This document shows positions 40,109 to 52,481 of a DNA stretch of 64,000 bases, piece by piece. Position 1 is the first letter of the stretch. Each line of letters begins with the position of its first letter. The position numbers were made by a program, and so were the translations under genes. The notes under the pieces are model-generated. The model searched no databases and was not told the origin of the DNA. It saw nothing but the letters and a program-made list of their open reading frames with translations. Source of the DNA: Pseudoxanthomonas sp. Root630 (GTDB taxonomy: Bacteria; Pseudomonadota; Gammaproteobacteria; Xanthomonadales; Xanthomonadaceae); the NCBI RefSeq assembly GCF_001427585.1, contig NZ_LMGY01000015.1:296684-360683 (forward strand). The letters are read 5' to 3'.

Positions 40109-40750
40109 ATGGACCTGTCCCCGTTCGATGCCCTGAAGCCGCTCGCCGGCCGCGCGCTGGAAACCGCGCTCAACCACGCCCTCACGCTGGATCCGGATAC
40201 CCAGGCGGCGCTGCTGCCACTGGAAGGCCGTCGCATCCAGCTGCGCATCGATGCCCCCGCGCTGGCGATGGACATCATCGTTGGCGGTGGCCGGTTGCAG
40301 GTGGGCCCCGCAAGCGAAGTGCTCGATGCCGACCTCGCCGTGCGCAGCACGCTCGGCGGCCTGCTGTCCCAGCTCCCGTTCTTCCGCCGCGACGATGCCG
40401 CGCCGGTGGGCAAGCTGCACGTCTCCGGCGATGCCGATCTCGCCCGCCGCCTGCAGACGCTCGCCACCCGCTTCGATCCCGACTGGTCGCTGCCGTTCAC
40501 CCGCGTGTTCGGCGACGTGATCGGCGTGCAGGTGGCCAACACCGTGCGCGCCGGCCTGCAGCAGGCGCGGATCGTCGCCGGCAACGTCGCCGAAAGCGCC
40601 GCCGAGTACGTCACCGAGGAATCGCGCGATGTCGTCGGCCGCGCCGAACTCAACGCCTTCCACGACGATGTCGATGCCGTGCGCGATGATGTCGAGCGCC
40701 TGGCCGTGCGCGTCGGCCGCCTCGCCGCGCGCGTGGAGCACCGCGCATGA
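40109..40750 (+). CDS. ubiJ: Ubiquinone biosynthesis accessory factor UbiJ
   Basis: A 213-residue protein with an SCP2-like lipid-binding domain (about 20-110) and a charged helical C-terminus (about 165-210, [22 protein letters not shown]). In E. coli UbiJ binds ubiquinone intermediates and, with UbiK, organises the soluble Ubi complex. The sequence is diverged, but length, domain order and the four-base overlap with ubiB support the name. Confidence 0.85.
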   Translation: MDLSPFDALKPLAGRALETALNHALTLDPDTQAALLPLEGRRIQLRIDAPALAMDIIVGGGRLQVGPASEVLDADLAVRSTLGGLLSQLPFFRRDDAAPVGKLHVSGDADLARRLQTLATRFDPDWSLPFTRVFGDVIGVQVANTVRAGLQQARIVAGNVAESAAEYVTEESRDVVGRAELNAFHDDVDAVRDDVERLAVRVGRLAARVEHRA

Positions 40751-42399
40751 AGTCGGTGCTGCGGGCCAGCCGCATCGGGCGCGTCCTGCTCCGCTACCGT
40801 CTCGACGACCTGCTCGAAGGCACGCCGGTCGAACGCTGGCTGCGGCTCGCGCGCCCGTTCGTGCCGCGCGCCTCGGCCCAGATCGCAGCGCAACCGCGCG
40901 GCGCGCGCCTGCGCCTGGCGCTGCAGGAACTCGGGCCGATCTTCGTCAAGTTCGGCCAGATCCTGTCCACGCGCCGCGACCTGATTCCGCCCGACATCGC
41001 CGAAGAATTGACCCTGCTGCAGGACCGCGTGGCGCCCTTCGATGGCGAGGTCGCGCGCCGGCTGGTGGAAGAGGAGCTCGGCCGGCCGATCCACGACGCC
41101 TTCGAACAGTTCGACACCACGCCGCTCGCCTCCGCCTCCATCGCGCAGGTGCACGCGGCCATCCTGCCCGGCGGTCGCGAGGTGGTGGTGAAGGTGCTGC
41201 GGCCCGACATCCGCAAGCAGATCGCCGGCGACATCGCATTGCTGGAAAGCATCGCCGCCATCGTCGAGCGCGCGCACCCCGCCGCCGACAAGATCCGTCC
41301 GCGCGAAGTCGTCGCCGAGATCGAGAACACGCTCGCCGCCGAACTCGACCTGCAGCGCGAGGCCGGCAACGCCAGCCTGCTGCGCCGCAACTGGGCCGAT
41401 TCGCCCGACCTATACGTGCCGGAAGTGATCTGGTCGCACACCGCCGAACGCGCGATGACGATGGAGCGCGTGCGCGGCATTCCGTCCGACGACATCGCCG
41501 CGCTGGATGCCGCCGGCATCGACCGCAAGGCACTCGCCGCCAAGGGCGTGCGCGTGTTCTACCAGCAGGTGTTCCGCGACAACTTCTTCCACGCCGACGC
41601 GCACGCCGGCAACATCTGGGTGGATCCGGAACGCAAGAAAGATCCGCGCTTCATCGCGCTGGATTTCGGGATCATGGGCCAGCTCTCGCGCGACGACCAG
41701 TTCTGGCTCGCCGAGAACTTCATGGCGATCTTCAACCGCGACTACCGCCGCATCGCCGAACTGCACGTGCAGGCAGGCTGGATGCCGTCGTACATCCGCA
41801 TCGACGAACTGGAAGCCGCGGCACGCGCGGTGTGCGAGCCGTACTTCACCCGCCCGCTCAGCGAGATCTCGCTGGCCGAAGTGCTGGCCAAGCTGTTCCG
41901 CACTGCGCAGCGCTACGAACTGACCCTGCAGCCGCAGCTGATCCTGTTGCAGAAGACGCTGCTCAACATCGAAGGCGTGGGCCGGCAACTGGACCCGCAG
42001 ATCGACATCTGGGCCGTCGCCAAGCCGGTGCTGGAGCGCATCCTGCTGGAGCGCTACAGCCCGCAGCGCGCCGCGCAGGAGTTCCGCAAGCGCCTGCCCG
42101 AGATCATGACCCACGCGCCGGACATGCCGCGCCTGGTGCACGCGTGGCTGAGCCAGCAGGTGGACGGTCGCCACGAACTGTCGCTGCGTTCCAAGGACCT
42201 CACCGACCTCGCCCAGACGATGAAGGGCATGCAGCGCCGCGTGGTCGCCGCCATCCTCGGCGTGGGCCTGCTGATCGTCGCGGCGGTGCTGTACGGCCTG
42301 GAGGCCGGCGGCCCGAGCATCTTCTCTGTGCCGGCGTCGGCGTGGATCGCCGGCATCGGCGGCCTGTGGGCCCTGCTGGCGGCGTGGCCGCGGCGCTGA
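40747..42399 (+). CDS. ubiB: UbiB-type atypical kinase/ATPase
   Basis: A 550-residue ABC1/ADCK/UbiB protein needed for ubiquinone synthesis. Family features are clear: [14 protein letters not shown] (the KxGQ segment), the alanine-rich loop [23 protein letters not shown] with the invariant lysine, [13 protein letters not shown] and LDFGIMG. Two hydrophobic helices near the C-terminus (about 500-545) anchor it in the inner membrane. It is probably an ATPase that helps extract lipid substrates. The start overlaps ubiJ. Confidence 0.94.
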   Translation: MKSVLRASRIGRVLLRYRLDDLLEGTPVERWLRLARPFVPRASAQIAAQPRGARLRLALQELGPIFVKFGQILSTRRDLIPPDIAEELTLLQDRVAPFDGEVARRLVEEELGRPIHDAFEQFDTTPLASASIAQVHAAILPGGREVVVKVLRPDIRKQIAGDIALLESIAAIVERAHPAADKIRPREVVAEIENTLAAELDLQREAGNASLLRRNWADSPDLYVPEVIWSHTAERAMTMERVRGIPSDDIAALDAAGIDRKALAAKGVRVFYQQVFRDNFFHADAHAGNIWVDPERKKDPRFIALDFGIMGQLSRDDQFWLAENFMAIFNRDYRRIAELHVQAGWMPSYIRIDELEAAARAVCEPYFTRPLSEISLAEVLAKLFRTAQRYELTLQPQLILLQKTLLNIEGVGRQLDPQIDIWAVAKPVLERILLERYSPQRAAQEFRKRLPEIMTHAPDMPRLVHAWLSQQVDGRHELSLRSKDLTDLAQTMKGMQRRVVAAILGVGLLIVAAVLYGLEAGGPSIFSVPASAWIAGIGGLWALLAAWPRR

Positions 42400-42406
42400 C
42401 GCGCGA

Positions 42407-42790
42407 TCAGGCGCGTCGCCGTCCCCACGCCAGCCACCAACCCAGCCACACCTGCACGGGCAGCGTCAGCAGGCAGGCGAGGGTGAACCAGCGCGGGAAG
42501 TCGTCCCACGCCATCACCGTTACATACAGGTCCAGCGCCAAGTACAGCGCGAACAACACCCACGCGTGCGCCGTCTTCGCCACGGCCGCCACGCCGACCA
42601 TCAGCGCGCCGCCCGCGACGCCGGCCAGGAACACCCACAGCAGGTCGTAGGCCAGTCGCGCGTCGCCACCGCGCGGCAGGCCCCACAGCGCCGCAAGTTC
42701 GCCGCCGGCCAGGTTCACCACCGGCACCGCGATGACGGCGAGCGCCAGCGCGAGGAGGCTGCGTAGCACGATCTTCAGGCGGTCAGGCAT
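42407..42790 (-). CDS. Four-helix membrane protein of unknown function
   Basis: A 127-residue protein with hydrophobic segments at about 9-27, 46-68, 74-92 and 99-121 and a basic tail (GRRRA). No family was recognised. The ATG at 42790 begins a standard membrane-protein N-terminus (MPDRLKIVLRS). It converges with ubiB, with seven bases between stops. Confidence 0.72.
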   Translation of the reverse strand: MPDRLKIVLRSLLALALAVIAVPVVNLAGGELAALWGLPRGGDARLAYDLLWVFLAGVAGGALMVGVAAVAKTAHAWVLFALYLALDLYVTVMAWDDFPRWFTLACLLTLPVQVWLGWWLAWGRRRA

Positions 42791-42825
42791 CGACGGGCTC
42801 CGGACAGGTGGACACGGCCATTGAA

Positions 42826-43266
42826 TCAAGTGCGCGGCACGAACAGCGAGAAGGCCGTCAATGCGCCGCCGAACAACACGAGCACCCCGCCGTAAAGCAC
42901 GGACCCCTCCTGGCTCACCCACTCCATGATCGGCCAGGCCCGCTTCATGCCGGGGTGCGAGACCCACATGGCAACCGGATGCAGGATGAGCAACGCACCG
43001 GCCACGATGCACGCAATGCCGGTGCCGGCACCCCAGAAGCTTCTCGATTGGCGCAGGGCCCGGCGTGCGGTGGACACCGCCTGCGTCCGCTGTTCGCCGG
43101 CATACGCGGTGCGTTGTCGTTGGAGCGCGTCGGCGGCCGGACCAGGCGAGGGAGGCGCCTCCTCGCTGAAGACTTTCGTGTCGCTGTCGTTCTCGACCCC
43201 ATCATCCAGCAGGTCATCCACCGTGGTGTTGCGCCGCAGCCAGTGACCGCCCCGTGTCTTGTTCAT
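42826..43266 (-). CDS. Membrane protein with acidic N-terminus
   Basis: A 146-residue protein. The first 75 residues are polar and charged (many D, E, Q and R); two hydrophobic helices follow at about 80-98 and 120-140. No family was recognised. It lies upstream of the preceding membrane gene on the same strand, 35 bases away, and the two may form a unit. Confidence 0.68.
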   Translation of the reverse strand: MNKTRGGHWLRRNTTVDDLLDDGVENDSDTKVFSEEAPPSPGPAADALQRQRTAYAGEQRTQAVSTARRALRQSRSFWGAGTGIACIVAGALLILHPVAMWVSHPGMKRAWPIMEWVSQEGSVLYGGVLVLFGGALTAFSLFVPRT

Positions 43267-43311
43267 GTCCCCGCCCTGTATCGACGCTACCCCATGCTGG
43301 GAGGATACCGC

Positions 43312-43710
43312 TCACGGGACGGGAGGCGTCGCAGGCGCGCCCGCGCAGTGCGATAACGGCAACGGCCCATACATCTTGGTCGTGCCGGCGAATCCACCCT
43401 GTTCGACCACGTAGACGGCACGTGCGTCAACATCGATGTGCAGGGAGTGCTGATATCCATCCGCGATGTCGCCCATGTCCGACAAGAGAATGCCTGGTAC
43501 CTGAAGAAACTTGCGCGGCCAATGGGTCATCACCGGCCATGCCTGCTGGATGCCATAGGGGCTCACGAAGGGAGCCAGCCGTGATGCCACGCAGGCCGTC
43601 ACCGGATCCGCAGCGTCGGCCTGCGCACGCATGTCGATGGTGAGGTGCATGGGCGGCGGCGCTGCGTCGGGCGTCGTGGCAAGCAGCAGGATGAGGCTGA
43701 GCGGGTGCAT
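43312..43710 (-). CDS. Small exported protein of unknown function
   Basis: A 132-residue protein with a signal peptide (about 1-18, MHPLSLILLLATTPDAA) and two cysteines, in VTACVAS and SHCAGA, that could form a disulfide. The mature sequence contains IQQAWPVMTHWPRKF and a YVVEQGGF strand. A good AAAGGAG site precedes the ATG at 43710. No family was recognised. Confidence 0.7.
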   Translation of the reverse strand: MHPLSLILLLATTPDAAPPPMHLTIDMRAQADAADPVTACVASRLAPFVSPYGIQQAWPVMTHWPRKFLQVPGILLSDMGDIADGYQHSLHIDVDARAVYVVEQGGFAGTTKMYGPLPLSHCAGAPATPPVP

Positions 43711-43841
43711 GGGAACTCCTTTCCGGTACGGGAATCTCGCATGTGCGCCCAAAGCAGGTCGATGCGTTGCGCGTGATGCATTCGCTGTCGATTCATCGTC
43801 GGCGTGCGCGACAATGTCCGCCCCTGTGCGAGGAGTTCGCC

Positions 43842-44675
43842 ATGCGCCGCTGGTTTCTGTTGCTGGCCTGTCTGTTCGGTACGATGCCGTGGCCGACCCA
43901 CGCGGCCGATGCCCTGCGCATCATGAGCTTCAACATCCGCCTGCCGGCCGAGAGCGACGGCGTGGATTACTGGGAGACGCGCAAACCGCTCGCGGTGAAG
44001 ATGCTGCGCGAGCAGGCGCCGGACGTGGTCGGCCTGCAGGAACTGGTGAAGTCGCAGGCCGATTACCTGGCGCACGAACTGCCCGCGTACGCCTGGTTCG
44101 GGCGCGGCCGCAACGCCGATGGCGGTGGCGAGCACATGGGCGTGTTCTACCGGAAGGACCGGCTGAAGGTGATCGAATCCGGCGACTTCTGGCTCTCCGA
44201 CACGCCCGACGTGCCGGGCAGCATCACCTGGAACCATCTGTACCCGCGCATGGTGACGTGGGCACTGTTCGAACAGCGCAGCGACGGCAAGCGCTTCTAT
44301 CTGTTCAACACCCACCTGCCGTACCGCGAGCAGGACGAGGCCGCACGCGTGAAGGGCGCGCAGGCCATCGCGCGCCGCCTGGCCACGCTGCCGGCCGGCG
44401 TGCCGGTGGTGCTGACCGGCGACTTCAACACCGCGCCCGACAGCGAGGCGCATGCGCTGCTCGCCCGCACGCTGCAGGATGCGTGGACCACCGCGCCGCG
44501 CGTGGAAGGCAGCGAGGCCACGTTCCATGGCTTCACGGGCAACGCTGACAAGCGCATCGACTGGATCTTCGTCCGCGGTGTGCAGCTGGAATCGATCACC
44601 TCGGTGACCACGCGCTGGAACAACCGCTATCCGTCCGACCACTTCCCGCTGGTGGCGACGCTGCGGTTGCCGTAA
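43842..44675 (+). CDS. Exported endonuclease/exonuclease/phosphatase-family protein
   Basis: A 277-residue protein with a signal peptide (about 1-21) and the metal-dependent EEP fold: MSFNIRLP (asparagine), LQEL (glutamate), NTHLPYRE, LTGDFNTAPDS and PSDHFPLVA as the catalytic aspartate-histidine end. Members cleave phosphodiesters in DNA, RNA, lipids or sugars. The ATG at 43842 is chosen because the signal peptide starts there and AGGAG precedes it. Substrate unknown. Confidence 0.9.
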   Translation: MRRWFLLLACLFGTMPWPTHAADALRIMSFNIRLPAESDGVDYWETRKPLAVKMLREQAPDVVGLQELVKSQADYLAHELPAYAWFGRGRNADGGGEHMGVFYRKDRLKVIESGDFWLSDTPDVPGSITWNHLYPRMVTWALFEQRSDGKRFYLFNTHLPYREQDEAARVKGAQAIARRLATLPAGVPVVLTGDFNTAPDSEAHALLARTLQDAWTTAPRVEGSEATFHGFTGNADKRIDWIFVRGVQLESITSVTTRWNNRYPSDHFPLVATLRLP

Positions 44676-44813
44676 GCCTGCGCTGCATCTCGAAGGCGCG
44701 CGGGCGACGCTCAATGTGAGAGAGATGGAGCTCCGAGCCCTATCGATGGCGTTCCGAAAGTCATCGATGGCCTGACCTGCCTTGCAGGCGGACATCAACG
44801 CGAGACGACTCGA

Positions 44814-45539
44814 GCGCGGGCCGACGTCTCCTTCTCCCCGCTCGCGGGGAGAAGGTGCCGGAAGGGCGGATGAGGGGCAGGCGCGATACCGATGCATCGC
44901 TGAAGCATTCGCATCTGGCGACATTGCGGTAGGAAGGAGGATCGCCTCTCCGTTCGCCCCTCACCCGCCTTCGGCACCCTCTCCCCGTTGCACGGGGAGA
45001 GGGAAGCGGTCTCCGGCTTCTTGAATCGAGATGGGGCAGATCGGACACGGAACCATGATCGATGCATCGGCCAGGCGCGGGCCGACGTTTCCTTCTCCCC
45101 GCTCGCGGGGAGAAGGTGCCCGAAGGGCGGATGAGGGGCAGGCGTGATACCGATACACCGCTGAAGCATTCGCATCTGGCGACATTGCGATAGGAAGGAA
45201 GATCGCCTCTCCGTTCGCCCCTCACCCGCCTTCGGCACCCTCTCCCCGTTGCACGGGGAGAGGGGAGCGATCACCGGCTTCTCGAATCGAGATGGGGCAG
45301 ATCGGACAGGGAACCATGATCAATGCATCGGCCCGGCGCGGGCCGGCGTTTCCTTCTCCCCGCCCGCGGAGAGAAGGTGCCCGAAGGGCGGATGAGGGGC
45401 AGGCGTGATACCGATACACCGCTGAAGCATTCGCATCTGGCGACATTGCGGTAGGAAGGAGGGTCGCCTTTCCGTTCGCCCCTCACCCGCCTTCGGCACC
45501 CTCTCCCCGTTGCACGGGGAGAGGGGAGCGGTCACCGGG
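44814..45539. repeat. Tandem array of 261-bp units built from inverted REP pairs
   Basis: Units begin at 44814, 45075 and 45336, an exact 261-bp period; the third is cut short after about 204 bp. Each unit has a REP element (CCTTCTCCCC...GGGGAGAAGG, then GGATGAGGGG), about 80 bp of spacer with GAAGCATTCGCATCTGGCGA, and an inverted REP (CCCCTCACCCGCC ... CTCTCCCC...GGGGAGAG). Copies differ by only a few bases. The array fills most of a 930-bp gap without genes. It looks like a BIME-type expansion. It is not a CRISPR: units are long and spacers are conserved. Confidence 0.92.
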
Positions 45540-45564
45540 TCTTTCATGGGGTGCCGGAAACGAA

Positions 45565-45586
45565 AACGGCCCCTTGCGGGGCCGTT
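45565..45586 (-). terminator. Intrinsic terminator of the second M16 gene
   Basis: AACGGCCCC-N4-GGGGCCGTT forms a nine-base stem. On the minus strand it is followed by TTTTCGTTT, 20 bases after the M16 stop codon. Confidence 0.85.
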
Positions 45587-45605
45587 CCGTGTCACGTCAT
45601 GCGGC

Positions 45606-48392
<2,787 letters not shown>

Positions 48393-48474
48393 CCTCAATT
48401 CTCCTTCAGGGCCGCGTGCGTCCATCGCGTGCGGCGAACCCCGAGTTTCGCAGATTTGGAAGGCACGCAGATTC

Positions 48475-49203
48475 ATGCATTACGGTGAGACGAAGATGGA
48501 CGACGGCGCAGTGCCCGTGCTGTACGCGGATGCGCAGATCGCGGTGGTCAACAAACCCGCGGGCGTGATGGCGCACGACAGCAAGCTCGCGGGCGGCGAG
48601 ACGGACTTCGTCGCCGACCGCCTGCGCGTGCAGTTCGGCAAGCCGATCTTCCTGATCCACCGGCTCGACCGTGCCACCAGCGGCTGCCTGCTGGTGGCGT
48701 TCGACCGGGAGAGCGCCTCGACGCTGGGCAAGGTGCTGATGTCGCGCGAAGTGGACAAGGACTACCTGGCCGTCTGCCGCGGCTGGCCGGAGCCGGATTT
48801 CACCGTCGACCACCCGTTGGATGGTGGCCCGGGCAAGCCGGAGAAGAAGCCGTCGGTGACGCGCTTCGTGCGCCTGGCGACGGGCGAGCTGCCGTTGCCG
48901 TCGGGCGGCTTCGAGACCTCGCGCTACGCCATGTTGCGGTGCCAGCCGGAGACCGGCCGCTTCCGCCAGATCCGCCGGCACCTGAAGCACGCGTTCCATC
49001 ACCTGATCGGCGACACCAGCCATGGTGATGGCCGCCACAACCGCAACTTCCGCATGCAGGGCGTGCACCGCATGCTGCTGCACGCGGTGCGGTTGTCGTT
49101 CCCGCATCCGTTGACCGGTGAGCGCGTCGAGGCGGTGGCGCCGCTGGATGCGGAGTTCCGCAAGGCGTTCGCGCTGTTCGGGTGGGAAGAAGACCTGCGG
49201 TAG
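48475..49203 (+). CDS. TruC-like tRNA pseudouridine synthase
   Basis: A 242-residue RluA-family enzyme with the catalytic HRLDRATSG motif near residue 62, preceded by VVNKPAGVMAH. The order of motifs and short length fit TruC, which modifies U65 of tRNAs, though another RluA-type target is possible. Either the ATG at 48475 or the one at 48496 could start the protein; the first has a GGAAGG site. It is divergent from the M16 gene, 82 bases apart. Confidence 0.88.
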   Translation: MHYGETKMDDGAVPVLYADAQIAVVNKPAGVMAHDSKLAGGETDFVADRLRVQFGKPIFLIHRLDRATSGCLLVAFDRESASTLGKVLMSREVDKDYLAVCRGWPEPDFTVDHPLDGGPGKPEKKPSVTRFVRLATGELPLPSGGFETSRYAMLRCQPETGRFRQIRRHLKHAFHHLIGDTSHGDGRHNRNFRMQGVHRMLLHAVRLSFPHPLTGERVEAVAPLDAEFRKAFALFGWEEDLR

Positions 49204-49237
49204 TTGTGCAGAGGTCGGTTGTGGCTGTGGGTTCTGT

Positions 49238-49304
49238 TGTGGGAGCGACGTCAGTCGCGATGAAGCATTACCGGCGACCCATCGCGACTTACGTCGCTCC
49301 CACA
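49238..49304. repeat. REP-type inverted repeat pair, family 1
   Basis: TGTGGGAGCGACGT...AGTCGCGA faces its inverse TCGCGACT...ACGTCGCTCCCACA across a short loop. It is the second copy in the window of the element at 44-141, and lies past the end of the pseudouridine synthase gene. Confidence 0.78.
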
Positions 49305-49332
49305 TCTACATCCATATCCACATCCACATCTG
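49301..49332. repeat. Imperfect hexanucleotide repeat
   Basis: About five units close to CACATC or TACATC run directly from the end of the REP pair (CACATCTACATCCATATCC and onward). Such a short array may vary in copy number between strains. It lies downstream of the MAPEG gene stop and codes for nothing obvious. Confidence 0.7.
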
Positions 49333-49343
49333 GACGGGCGGCG

Positions 49344-49736
49344 TCAGCCGATGCGCAGCACCGCCAGCACGATCAGCGCCACCGCGCACAGCATGCCCAG
49401 CAGCCAGACGAAGCTGCGCAGCGAATGCTTGTCGGCCAGGTAGAACACGCCGTGCAGGACGCGCGCGGCCACGAAGCCCAACGCCAGCGGCGTGATGGTG
49501 TCCGTGGGCACGCCGGCCAGCTGCGCCATCAGCACGCCGGCGACGAACGCAGGGAAGGCCTCGAAGCCGTTGAGGTGCGCGGCGTTGGCGCGCTGCACCT
49601 TGTAGTTGCCTTCCTGCTTGGCGACCCAGCCGCGCGGATTGCGGTTGTTGTAGCGCTCGCCCGACCGCTTGGCGATGAAGACCCACAGGTACGGCAGCAG
49701 CGCGGTGACCAGAATGCACCAGTAAGCGATCGACAT
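49344..49736 (-). CDS. MAPEG-family membrane protein
   Basis: A 130-residue four-helix membrane protein of the MAPEG group (membrane-associated proteins in eicosanoid and glutathione metabolism). N-terminal helix 1 is MSIAYWCILVTALLPYLWVFIAK; RANAAHLNGFEAFPAFVAGVL carries the family's asparagine/glutamate segment; ARVLHGVFYLADKHSLRSFVW is the third helix region. Bacterial members are poorly understood. It stands alone between repeats. Confidence 0.88.
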   Translation of the reverse strand: MSIAYWCILVTALLPYLWVFIAKRSGERYNNRNPRGWVAKQEGNYKVQRANAAHLNGFEAFPAFVAGVLMAQLAGVPTDTITPLALGFVAARVLHGVFYLADKHSLRSFVWLLGMLCAVALIVLAVLRIG

Positions 49737-49798
49737 GACGTTTCCCTCCGAGGATGCGGCAGGGTAGTGCGCGGAGTCGGTTGGCGTCCATGGGAAGT

Positions 49799-49986
49799 TT
49801 CCCTCTCTCCGCGCAGCGGGGAGAGGGTGCCGAAGGCGGGTGAGGGGCGAGCGGAGGCATGATCTGAGAGTTGCGCGTTTGGATTGCCGCGTTCGACGAC
49901 CGTCGGAGAGACATCGCGCGGCACATTATCGTGCGCGCCCCTCATCCGCCCTCCGGGCACCTTCTCCCCGCATGCGGGGAGAAGCA
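49799..49986. repeat. REP-type inverted repeat pair, family 2
   Basis: TCCCTCTCTCCGC...GGGGAGAGGG followed by GCGGGTGAGGGG faces CCCCTCATCCGCC and CACCTTCTCCCCGC...GGGGAGAAG. About 90 bp of unrelated sequence separates the arms. With the following terminator it fills the roughly 300-bp gap between the MAPEG and M28 genes; no gene is seen there. Confidence 0.8.
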
Positions 49987-49987
49987 A

Positions 49988-50013
49988 CAAAAAACGGCGC
50001 CTCGCGGCGCCGT
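49988..50013 (-). terminator. Intrinsic terminator of the M28 peptidase gene
   Basis: ACGGCGCC-TCGC-GGCGCCGT forms an eight-base stem. On the minus strand six T residues follow directly, 25 bases after the stop codon. Confidence 0.88.
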
Positions 50014-50038
50014 CTTCGACTCGCAGGAACCGCGCGGC

Positions 50039-51742
50039 TTACTTCGCCGCCGGGGCCGCCGGACGCATCTTGTCGCGGGCGGCTTTGAAGGGGTTGCCTT
50101 CGTACCAGTTCGGCCAGGTGTCGGCCACGGCCAGGTCCTTGCCGACGCCGTACAGCGCCTGCAGGTCCTGCACCACGCCGTCCAGCTTCCAGCCTTCGTG
50201 CATCTCGTCGCTGGCCTGGTGGTAGCGCTTGGCGTACTCCTCGCTCGCCGCCTTGCCGGCCTCGACGCCGCCTTCCAGCAGGTCGTTGCCGCCCTTGGCG
50301 TACAGCGCCGGCACGCCGGCCTTGGCGAAGTTGAAGTGGTCGCTGCGGAAGTAATAGCCGCCGGCCGGGTTGCCTTCCTCGGTGAGCACGCGGCCCTGCT
50401 GGTCGGCGTAGATCTTCAGCATGTCCTCCAGTTCGGAATTGCCCTTGCCGGTGACGACGAAGTCGCGCGACTTGCCGCCCACGCTCATCGCATCGAGGTT
50501 GATCACGCCGGCGATCTTCTCCAGCGGGAAGGTCGGGTGCGCGACGTAGTACTTGGAACCCAGCAGGCCGGATTCTTCCAGCGTCACCGCCACGAACACC
50601 ACCGAACGCGCCGGCTTGGGGTCCTGATGGGCGAACGCCTCGGCGATCTCCAGGATGCCGGCCACGCCGGTCGCGTTGTCGACCGCACCGTTGTAGATGT
50701 TGTCGCCTTCCTCACCCTCGTGCTTGCCCAGGTGGTCCCAGTGCGCCATGTACAGCACGGCTTCGTCGGGCTTGCTGCTGCCCGGCAGTACGCCGATGAC
50801 GTTGCGCGAGGTCTTCTCGGTGATGCTGCTGGTCAGCGTGGCCGTGGCCTTGGCCTTCAGCGACACCGGCTTGAAGCCACGCTTGCCGGCGCTGGCGTAG
50901 GCCGCATCGAGGTCGAGGCCCGCGTCGGCGAACAGCTGCTTCGCGGCGTCGGCGCTCAGCCAGCCCTGCAACGGGATGCGCTTCTCCGGATCATCCTTCG
51001 CCGGCAGGTCGTACTGCGGGCCGGCCCAGGAGTTCTTCACCACGTCCCAACCGTAGCTGGCACCGGCGGTGTCGTGCACGATCAGTGCGGCAGCGGCGCC
51101 CTTGCGTGCGGCTTCCTCGAACTTGTACGTCCAGCGGCCGTAGTAGGTCATGCGGTTGCCGCCGAACAGCGTCTCATCCTTGCTGTGGAAGCCCGGGTCG
51201 TTGACGAACATCACCACGGTCTTGCCGGTCCAGTCCTGGCCGGCGTAGTCGTTCCACTTCTGCTCCGGCGCGTCGACGCCGTAACCGACGAAGACCAGGT
51301 CGCTGGCATCCAGCTTCACTTCGGTCTGGCCGGTACGGGTGCCGATCACGAAGTCGGTGCCGAACTTCAGCGCGTGCTCGCCCTTGGCGGTGGCCAGGGT
51401 CAGCGTGGTGGCCGCTTCATTGGCGGTGGTTTCCACCATCGGCACGTCCTGGAAGTAGCTGCCGTTGTTGCCCGGCTGCAGGCCGATGCGCTTCATCTGC
51501 GCTTCGAGGTAGGCGACGGTCTTCTCTTCGCCGACCGAGCCCGGGCCGCGGCCTTCGAACTCGTCCGAGGACAGGGTCTTCACCAGGTCGGAGAAATCGC
51601 CCTCGGTGATGTCGGCGGTGAAGGCGTGCGCCGCGGCGGGCGGGGTGGCGGCCTCGGGCGCGGGCGCCGGGGCTTCGGATTCGCGCTTGCACGCGGCCAG
51701 TGCGGCCGTGGCGGCAAGCACCAGCATCAACTTGCGGGACAT
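50039..51742 (-). CDS. M28-family aminopeptidase lipoprotein
   Basis: A 567-residue lipoprotein with a lipobox LAAC at residues 15-18. A protease-associated domain (about 140-280) sits before the co-catalytic zinc peptidase domain. Zinc and catalytic residues are recognisable: AHWDHLG, NGAVDNATGV, LEESGLLGS, INLDAM and SDHFNF. Such enzymes remove N-terminal residues from peptides at the cell surface or in the periplasm. An alanine/proline-rich stretch follows the lipid anchor. The gene stands alone with its own terminator. Confidence 0.94.
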   Translation of the reverse strand: MSRKLMLVLAATAALAACKRESEAPAPAPEAATPPAAAHAFTADITEGDFSDLVKTLSSDEFEGRGPGSVGEEKTVAYLEAQMKRIGLQPGNNGSYFQDVPMVETTANEAATTLTLATAKGEHALKFGTDFVIGTRTGQTEVKLDASDLVFVGYGVDAPEQKWNDYAGQDWTGKTVVMFVNDPGFHSKDETLFGGNRMTYYGRWTYKFEEAARKGAAAALIVHDTAGASYGWDVVKNSWAGPQYDLPAKDDPEKRIPLQGWLSADAAKQLFADAGLDLDAAYASAGKRGFKPVSLKAKATATLTSSITEKTSRNVIGVLPGSSKPDEAVLYMAHWDHLGKHEGEEGDNIYNGAVDNATGVAGILEIAEAFAHQDPKPARSVVFVAVTLEESGLLGSKYYVAHPTFPLEKIAGVINLDAMSVGGKSRDFVVTGKGNSELEDMLKIYADQQGRVLTEEGNPAGGYYFRSDHFNFAKAGVPALYAKGGNDLLEGGVEAGKAASEEYAKRYHQASDEMHEGWKLDGVVQDLQALYGVGKDLAVADTWPNWYEGNPFKAARDKMRPAAPAAK

Positions 51743-51821
51743 CGGGATTCCTCAACGAAAGGAATCCCGATTCTAGCCTCATGGCCGCGGGCCGGCCTGT
51801 GCCGTGCCCCGCGGTTCGCGC

Positions 51822-52481
51822 TTACTCGGCCGGCGCGGTGTCGGTGCTGAACGGCTTGGCGGTCGCGCCGGTCACCGCACCGATCTTGGCGCTGGTGTGC
51901 ACGTACAGCGTGACCGGGCGTTCGAACACCAGCGGGCCGTCGACGATGGCGTTGGGGCCGATGATGACGCGCGGGTCGCGCTTGACGTTCAGGCGGAAGC
52001 CCTGCGGCTTCTCCACCTTGATGCCGCCCTTCACGTGCGAGCCGACGCCGACGGTGATGTCGCCGTTGACGGTTTCGATGCCGCCGGCCAGCTGGGTGGC
52101 GACCAGCCCGATCGCGCCGTTGACGGTTTCGATGCGGCCGCCGACAGTGGTGCCGCGATCGGTGAAGATGCTGCCGTTGACGGTTTCCACGTCCTTGCGG
52201 ACCTGGACGTCCTTGCCGACGCGGATCGAGCCGTTGACGGTTTCCAGCGAATCCACGCGCGCCTTGTCGCCCACGTTGATGCTGCCGTTGACGGTGCTGG
52301 CGTCTTCGGCGGTGGCGCCGTCGGCCACGCGGATGGAACCGTTGACGGTATCGAGGTCGCCATAGGCCTGGCCGGCCTCGGCGGTGATGCTGCCGTTGAC
52401 CTTGGAAATTTCCTGTTGGGCCAGCGCGGGCGTGGCGGCCAGGGCCAGGGTCAGCAGCAGGGCGGTGCGGGGACGGATCAT
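51822..52481 (-). CDS. Secreted protein with VNGSI repeats
   Basis: A 219-residue protein with a signal peptide (about 1-21, ending ALAQ). Seven tandem repeats of about 20-23 residues follow, each centred on [SDE]-x-VNG-[SAD]-[29 protein letters not shown] twice, ETVNGAI and ETVNGDI. This is the pattern of DUF4097-like or bactofilin-like beta-solenoids. The C-terminal 60 residues do not repeat. GAGAGG precedes the ATG. Probably a periplasmic or surface protein; role unknown. Confidence 0.82.
   Translation of the reverse strand: MIRPRTALLLTLALAATPALAQQEISKVNGSITAEAGQAYGDLDTVNGSIRVADGATAEDASTVNGSINVGDKARVDSLETVNGSIRVGKDVQVRKDVETVNGSIFTDRGTTVGGRIETVNGAIGLVATQLAGGIETVNGDITVGVGSHVKGGIKVEKPQGFRLNVKRDPRVIIGPNAIVDGPLVFERPVTLYVHTSAKIGAVTGATAKPFSTDTAPAE

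Noticed and set aside
44814-45539. CRISPR array
   Set aside because: The period is 261 bp, the units are internally palindromic, and the sequence between the repeats is itself conserved.
44761-45595. Several overlapping minus-strand frames with repeated peptides such as SPCNGERVPKAGEG
   Set aside because: They are translations of the tandem REP array, have no ribosome sites or family features, and repeat with the 261-bp period.
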